Shown here: positions 59,246 through 64,000 of the stretch, one piece after another | Position numbering within the stretch: the first letter of the stretch is position 1 | How the letters are laid out: every line of letters begins with the position of its first letter | From: Cristatella mucedo | Lineage: Eukaryota; Bryozoa; Phylactolaemata; Cristatellidae | Assembly (NCBI GenBank): GCA_009760855.2 | Contig: WPIO01000125.1 | Coordinates: forward strand, 124,001 to 188,000 | Reading direction: 5' to 3' | DNA length: 64,000 nt | Notes under the pieces: generated by a model | The model's input: the letters and a program-made list of their open reading frames with translations, nothing else | Told to the model about the DNA's origin: nothing | Database searches by the model: none | Position numbers and translations under genes: made by a program

Positions 59246-59901
59246 ACATAACGTGTAAGCACAATCGCGTAGAATTTGGTAAGTGAATCCTGAACACTGT
59301 TTTCATAAAATCCGCAGTTTCACGACGCCTATTGTTGGGATACTAGCTGGAAGACTGCAGTTCGAAAATGCAGAGGGGGCCGGGCCGGTGGAGACAACTT
59401 CACGAGACTGGGAATGCCCTACAGCATTAAATTATTTGATTTGTAAACTCGAAACACTGTTTGCTGTAACATGAAATAAAATCCGCGGTTGCTCAAACGC
59501 TTGCTGTGGAAACGGAAGCAGCTGTATCACAGCTTGATTATGTGCGAAGGCTGTCTGGTGCGTGTGAGTCATTGCAGGCCATAGCATGAGAAAGTCCGTG
59601 CGCCGTGCCATTAAATTTGAAAGATAACCTGGAACATGTTCTTTATAATGCGGAATCAAAACCGAAGTCACCAGAAGCTTGTGAAAACGTCAGTTGTCGC
59701 AGTTCAAAATTGCACGGCAGCCCGGACCATTAGAAGCCCGTTGCACTAGAACGCGGAGGCGCAATTGCACGAAAATTGTAAGGGTGAACGGAATCAAAAC
59801 TACCGTTGCGTGACGCCTATTGCAAAATGCCAGCTACATTGCAGTTCGAATATGTAGGTAGGCTGGCTGGTCCGTGTCATTGAAGGTCATATCATGAGGC
59901 T

Positions 59902-60067
59902 ATTGCATGCTGACCCTGTGCATGTCACCCCTAACCATGTTATTCATGTTGTTTATCAAGCATGATATTACTCACCATTCAATCGCGTTTCCCTTTGCAG
60001 CAAACTTAAAGCGCCTAGAAAGAGTTCTCTGAGGGCGCTTTATCAGGTGCATTATTATTATTATTAT
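59902..60067 (+). mobile_element. LINE family 1, 3' UTR and tail
   Basis: CATGTCACCCCTAACCATGT, TTTCCCTTTGCAGCAAAC, a shortened stem-loop and (ATT)n inserted into satellite B. Confidence 0.85.
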
Positions 60068-60728
60068 AAGAACTCACATGCACTAAGCAGCCAAATTTGA
60101 TTTGTAATCCCAGAAAAGAACTTTATGTAAATTAATATCCAAACCGCAGCTTTGCGACGCCAGCTGTGCTAATGGCAGCCGTAAAGCAGTTCGATACTGT
60201 AAGGAGGTTGGCTGGCTCTGAATCTGGCTCTGGCTCTTGGAGACCATACCGTGAGAGCGAAATCGTACGAAATTGAGTAGCTAAACTTAGATTACTCTTG
60301 ATTATAATTGAAATCCAAACGGCAGTTGCACAAAGCATTTTGTGGAAATGTAAGCTTCATTGGCATTGGAACTATCTGGGCTGCCATTTGGACAAGGCCA
60401 TCCTCCATCTGGTTCAGGCCACTGGAGGCCATAGCATAAAAAAGCGAAAGGGAAATCAAATGAAATCTGGTGGGTAAACGTGAAACGCTGTTGTCGATAA
60501 TTTGGAATCAGAAGCGCAGTTGTGCGATGATTTTTGCGAAAACGGCAGTTTTATTGCAGTTTGAATGTTTCTAGCGTCATTTGGGCCGGACCATTGGAGA
60601 CCACAGCTAGAGAACGTGCACGCGCAATCGCATGACATCTGGTAGGTAAACTTGGCATATTATTCTCTATATTTTTGTAATCAAAACGGCAGTAGTGCCA
60701 ATTTTTTGTGGAAACAGCAGCTCTATTT

Positions 60729-61148
60729 TTTCTGAATCCAATCGTTTAGCAACAGCACGTACGGATTGCAAATATTTTGGAGACCTTGCCTTTAGTTCGC
60801 ATGCTCCCAAAGCTTGGAACTCACTCCCGACTGACGTCACGACATCCCCTAACTTGACGACATTTAAAAAGAAGCCACAAACGCAACTACATACCCCAGA
60901 ATTTAGTGGGTCCTTGTGATTCGTCTTCTGTGTGCTTATGCGTGTTGACACTGTGCATGCTGACACCAACCATAGTTACATTTTTCCCTTGTGCTTGACA
61001 CCTCAAAACATGTTCTGCTTGTTGACAAGGTGCATGCTACCGCTAACCACCAATAACCATTCGATCGCGCTTCCTTTACAGCAAATGTAATGCGCCTATA
61101 AAGAGACTACGTTAGTGGAAGGTGCTATCCAAATGTATTGGTATTATG
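60729..61148 (+). mobile_element. LINE family 1, 3' part
   Basis: YFGDLAFSSHAPKAWNSLPT, DVTTSPNLTTFKKK, 3' UTR and decayed stem-loop. Borders the right end of satellite B. Confidence 0.85.
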
Positions 61149-62380
61149 AATTTCGTTCTATTGTCATCAACAACCTATCTCGGAACAGTCATAGTGGGAG
61201 ATTGCCTTCAAGAAACAGCACACGACTTGAGTATCTAATTGAAAAATTGGCTAACATTGTAAGGCTCTCTTTCCGTATAATTATACCATTTCAAAATATA
61301 TTTAAAAGCTGACCTAAAGCATAAAACAGTGTGAGTTTCACTATGTATTTATTTTTATAACATACTCTAATAATGAATATCTATTTAAACCAGTATTCCT
61401 TAAAACTATTTTTGCGAGCATTTGTCGGCGCGCTTCTGTTCTTCGTGCTTATATTGGGTTACCCGTACCTGCACTTCAGCCCGATGTTTTAATTCAATTC
61501 AGGAGTGGACACTAGCCTGAAAGGCAGGCGAAATATACACGCTGAAAACAGACGCAATGTGAAATTCAGCGAATGAAATCGATGCTCATGGAAATTAGGC
61601 TCAACGGGGTTTGCATTTTTCGAGTTTTTTTCGAAAACGACCAATGAGCGCTTAATGATTTCGGAAGAAGGAGCCATAAAGTATGATGTTGAGCAGCAGT
61701 GTGTCTATCCCCATGGCTGCGATGAACGCATTTTGGGTTTGCTCTCCATCAGTTTGCATTTCTGAGTGTGTCATTAGTGCAGGGCCCAGCGTTCAAACTT
61801 TTCGTTAGTTAGCCTACGTGTATACAATGGATAGCTTTTGCGTTTGCCTGCTGAGACTGTTAAATGGATACGCGAGTTCAAGTCGCGTATTTTGTACGGT
61901 ACTGCAGATGAGGGCCGAGGATTCATGCGTATTGCGATTAATTTAGGTCGGTGTCGGCTAACGAAGCCGATATAATTTTTCCCCGCCACTCATTTTTGGC
62001 AGCAGCTCACTAGCTCATTCTGAAAATGCGTCTAATAAACGAGATTTTGCTATTGGAAGCGCTTGGACGAGACCAGCAATAAATATGTAGTATGCTTGCT
62101 TTTAGCGCCGCTTGGTTTTGACTGATCTCACAGTCGTACTTACGCTGCACTGTGTGAGCTACAAGAGTGTGTACCGTATGCTCACTCATACCGCCATCAC
62201 CCTTGCTGCTAGCCCACGTCCTGCACTCTCCTCGCACCGCGGGCTGGGCGCCGCACTTACACGCACACAATTAAACGACGATGCGAGCTAAATCGGCAAA
62301 TTTATGGCGGTTAGCTATTATTCGTGATTACGAGATTATGCGACGGTTCATGATTATGAGATTTGCGGGCCAGTTTATCG
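61149..62380 (+). other. Intergenic, no gene recognised
   Basis: No motif-bearing frame on either strand. Confidence 0.4.
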
Positions 62381-62389
62381 CTAAGGCCG

Positions 62390-62397
62390 TATAAAAG
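62390..62397 (+). promoter_or_regulatory. TATA-box-like TATAAAAG
   Basis: Perfect TATAAAAG, followed 114 bp later by AATAAA at 62511. The close pairing fits an LTR as well as a small gene; no coding sequence follows. Confidence 0.3.
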
Positions 62398-62597
62398 GTC
62401 GGCACTCCAAGATAGGGGGCAGTGAGTATTTGAGACTCAAAGTATTTGCATTGCAGCTGACGTGAGCTCTAAGCCACGTTGTCCTTGGAGGGCAGTACCT
62501 TTAGATGCAGAATAAATGCACGCGCAAGCACACACTGATGGTAGCGTAATACTGCAGCAATGAAAAACGCCCGTGCCTGAAGATGGTAAGTCCGTAT

Positions 62598-62886
62598 CCA
62601 TAGCGCGGAGAAGTCTACTTAACAGTGATGATTGGTGACAGGCATTCAGTAACAGCCACGGCGTACACAAAAATCTCGTACGACTTCAGAGCACTGCTGA
62701 ACTACCGCCTAACTCAAAGCTTAGAGTTCAACCCCGACTGTCTCAAAGCGGCTCAGGTGACTGATTATTACATGACTTTGGTCTCTATGGCGCCTAAATA
62801 CAGATTATTACATAGCCGGTTCATAGGCAGTACAATTCAGGAACCGCAAATAATATCTTGGCAGTCGCAATCTAGCTGACGAAGAT
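62598..62886 (+). mobile_element. Possible solo LTR, copy 2
   Basis: TAGCGCGGAGAAGTCTACTT, ATTACATGACTTTGGTCTCT and TCTTGGCAGTCGCAATCTAG parallel the 54.5 kb copy in order. Lacks the CT expansion. Confidence 0.4.
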
Positions 62887-62889
62887 CAT

Positions 62890-63159
62890 CAACGTTTCTC
62901 TTGGCCAGTATATATATATTCTTTCAATCATACCAAAAAGAAACGGAGAAAGTCTTCGAAAAGCCTTACAGACACTCACCCACTAGAGATCAAACAAAGT
63001 TGCGTCCACTATCCTAGCTTATCAATGCGTAGTCTCAATGGATATGAGCAACAGCTAATCGGAAACTCGAGCAGCGTCAAGCTTGTATAGCGTCTACTGG
63101 TAGGCTAAAGGGCGTCGTGATTTGAGCTGCACATGGCGATCGCACACGAAAGCGAGTGG
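62890..63159 (+). other. Intergenic, nothing recognised
   Basis: No coding or repeat signal apparent. Confidence 0.4.
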
Positions 63160-63242
63160 TAATAATAATAATAATGCACTTGATGAAGTGCCCTCAGAGA
63201 ACTCAATCTCTTCCAAGGCGCTTAAAATTTGCTGCAAAGGTA
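63160..63242 (-). mobile_element. LINE family 1, 3' tail only
   Basis: (AAT)n, GCACTTGATGAAGTGCCCTC and stem-loop in antisense. Confidence 0.85.
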
Positions 63243-63484
63243 AGCTTCCGCGTATCCCCTTGCCAATGAAGCAACGCTCTTGCCAGAAGGTCAAACAGAC
63301 AAGTAATTTCCACGGCATTGTATCTGTCTACCATCCTGTTTTTACCCAAGACGCTTAAGCGAGTGGTGGTGGCCTAGCAGCTCAAAGATTACATAAGTTA
63401 AGCATATCTTGCTAGCAAATTTCACTCGCGATTTACTGCTAACCACTCGGCAAAACGCTCTCTGCTGAGGGTTTGCAATGACCT

Positions 63485-63935
63485 TCCAATGGTGCAGTTC
63501 AGGGCAGGGTGCCTCAGCTAGCTCTCCTCAGATCTCACTGCATTCTCTGGGTTAGGTCTTCTGTCTCCTCTCTTCTCAATTCCTGTGCCCTCCGTCTGGC
63601 CGATGCCATCACAAAACAAAATCCTAGCTTTCGTTTATTTACCAATTATTACCAGCCCTACCTGTTCTTCGACCGTGTAAATCTATCTCTCAGCATCCAA
63701 CTTACTCAACTATCTTGCAGCCTGCTTCGACTACAATCGCATCTGGATGGCCGCTACCTTCCCGAAGCTTAGCGAAGATGCGGCCAACCTAATGGCTATG
63801 GGCAAGCCAAGTGTCATCCTTAAGTCACATGACCTCACCGTTGAGATTGGCTCGCCTAGCGTCGCTCCTTTGGCATCTGTCCATAATCTAGGCCCGCCGT
63901 ATCTCTCGCTCAAGCCACAGACTCCCGGCGGGCCC
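63485..63935 (+). mobile_element. LINE family 1-related RT segment, decayed
   Basis: Broken frames give ADAITKQNPSFRLF (upstream of YADD), WMAATFPKLSEDAANLMAMG and KPSVILKSHDLTVEIGSPSV, parallel to the ANFxxSNDDKTKxLVMG region of other copies. Frameshifted. Confidence 0.65.
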
Positions 63936-64000
63936 TCCATACGACGAGATGACTCACGACTCGGGGGATTCGAAAGGTCGGATTTGTCACTGCAGTTTTA

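Larger units (their letters stand above)
58690..60728. repeat. Satellite B: ~175-195-bp tandem array with an orientation switch
   Basis: Right arm (about 59250 on): landmarks AATCxxAACxGCAGTTGxGC, GGCAGCTxTATTGCAGTTCG, GGACCATTGGAGACCA and ACTGTTTTC recur at 60136, 60312, 60506 and 60679. Left arm (58690-59204) carries the same landmarks as reverse complements (GCTATGGCCT, GATACAGCTGCCATTTCCAC, AGAAAACAGTGTTCCGG). A LINE tail sits at 59902-60067. Units are well diverged. Confidence 0.75.

Overview
This window is animal nuclear DNA with intron-split genes, no operons, and more transposon-derived than coding sequence. The organism cannot be named from sequence alone. A CatSper-linked EF-hand gene, large repeat-filled introns, CR1/L2-type LINEs and a SPIN-like hAT element suggest a non-arthropod invertebrate, perhaps a lophotrochozoan or an early-branching deuterostome; that is inference. 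Three genes are well supported and were assembled exon by exon with consistent splice phases.

Layout: (1) <1-12887, plus strand: a MAK/ICK-type (RCK family) ciliary protein kinase. Its first exons (glycine loop, catalytic lysine) lie left of the window. The C-terminal tail carries nine tandem 9-residue repeats built on an [RK]SP core, and the gene ends with the conserved family C-terminus. (2) 13.3-20.2 kb: a gene desert with a degenerate ~167-bp satellite interrupted by LINE copies. (3) 20810-42683, plus strand: a complete six-exon Rab10 gene encoding 200 residues, with a CpG-rich promoter and introns full of LINEs, SINEs and simple repeats. (4) 45167-48797, minus strand: a complete four-exon EFCAB9 gene encoding 233 residues; EFCAB9 is the calcium-sensing partner of the CatSper sperm channel. 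(5) 49-64 kb: no confidently recognised gene. It holds the longest LINE copy (49.9-52.0 kb), SINEs, a relic of an unclassified repeat protein, possible LTR pieces, a GC-rich island at 56-58 kb, an unexplained ORF at 58.4 kb, and a second satellite array whose units reverse orientation around a short palindrome near 59.22 kb.

The repeats form a coherent set. One LINE family (YADD reverse transcriptase, C-terminal AWNSLP motif) ends in a stem-loop followed by (ATT)n and occurs in more than 25 pieces. A tRNA-derived SINE family ends in the same stem-loop, so the LINE probably mobilises it. A second SINE family has a different tail, and a second LINE family has an LWNSLP-type C-terminus. A 186-bp hAT MITE with an exact 8-bp target duplication lies inside a LINE copy in the kinase gene and closely resembles the horizontally transferred SPIN family.

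All three genes have roles linked to cilia or flagella in other animals (RCK kinases in ciliary length control, Rab10 at the ciliary base, EFCAB9 in the sperm tail). Nothing in the sequence shows that this adjacency is functional.
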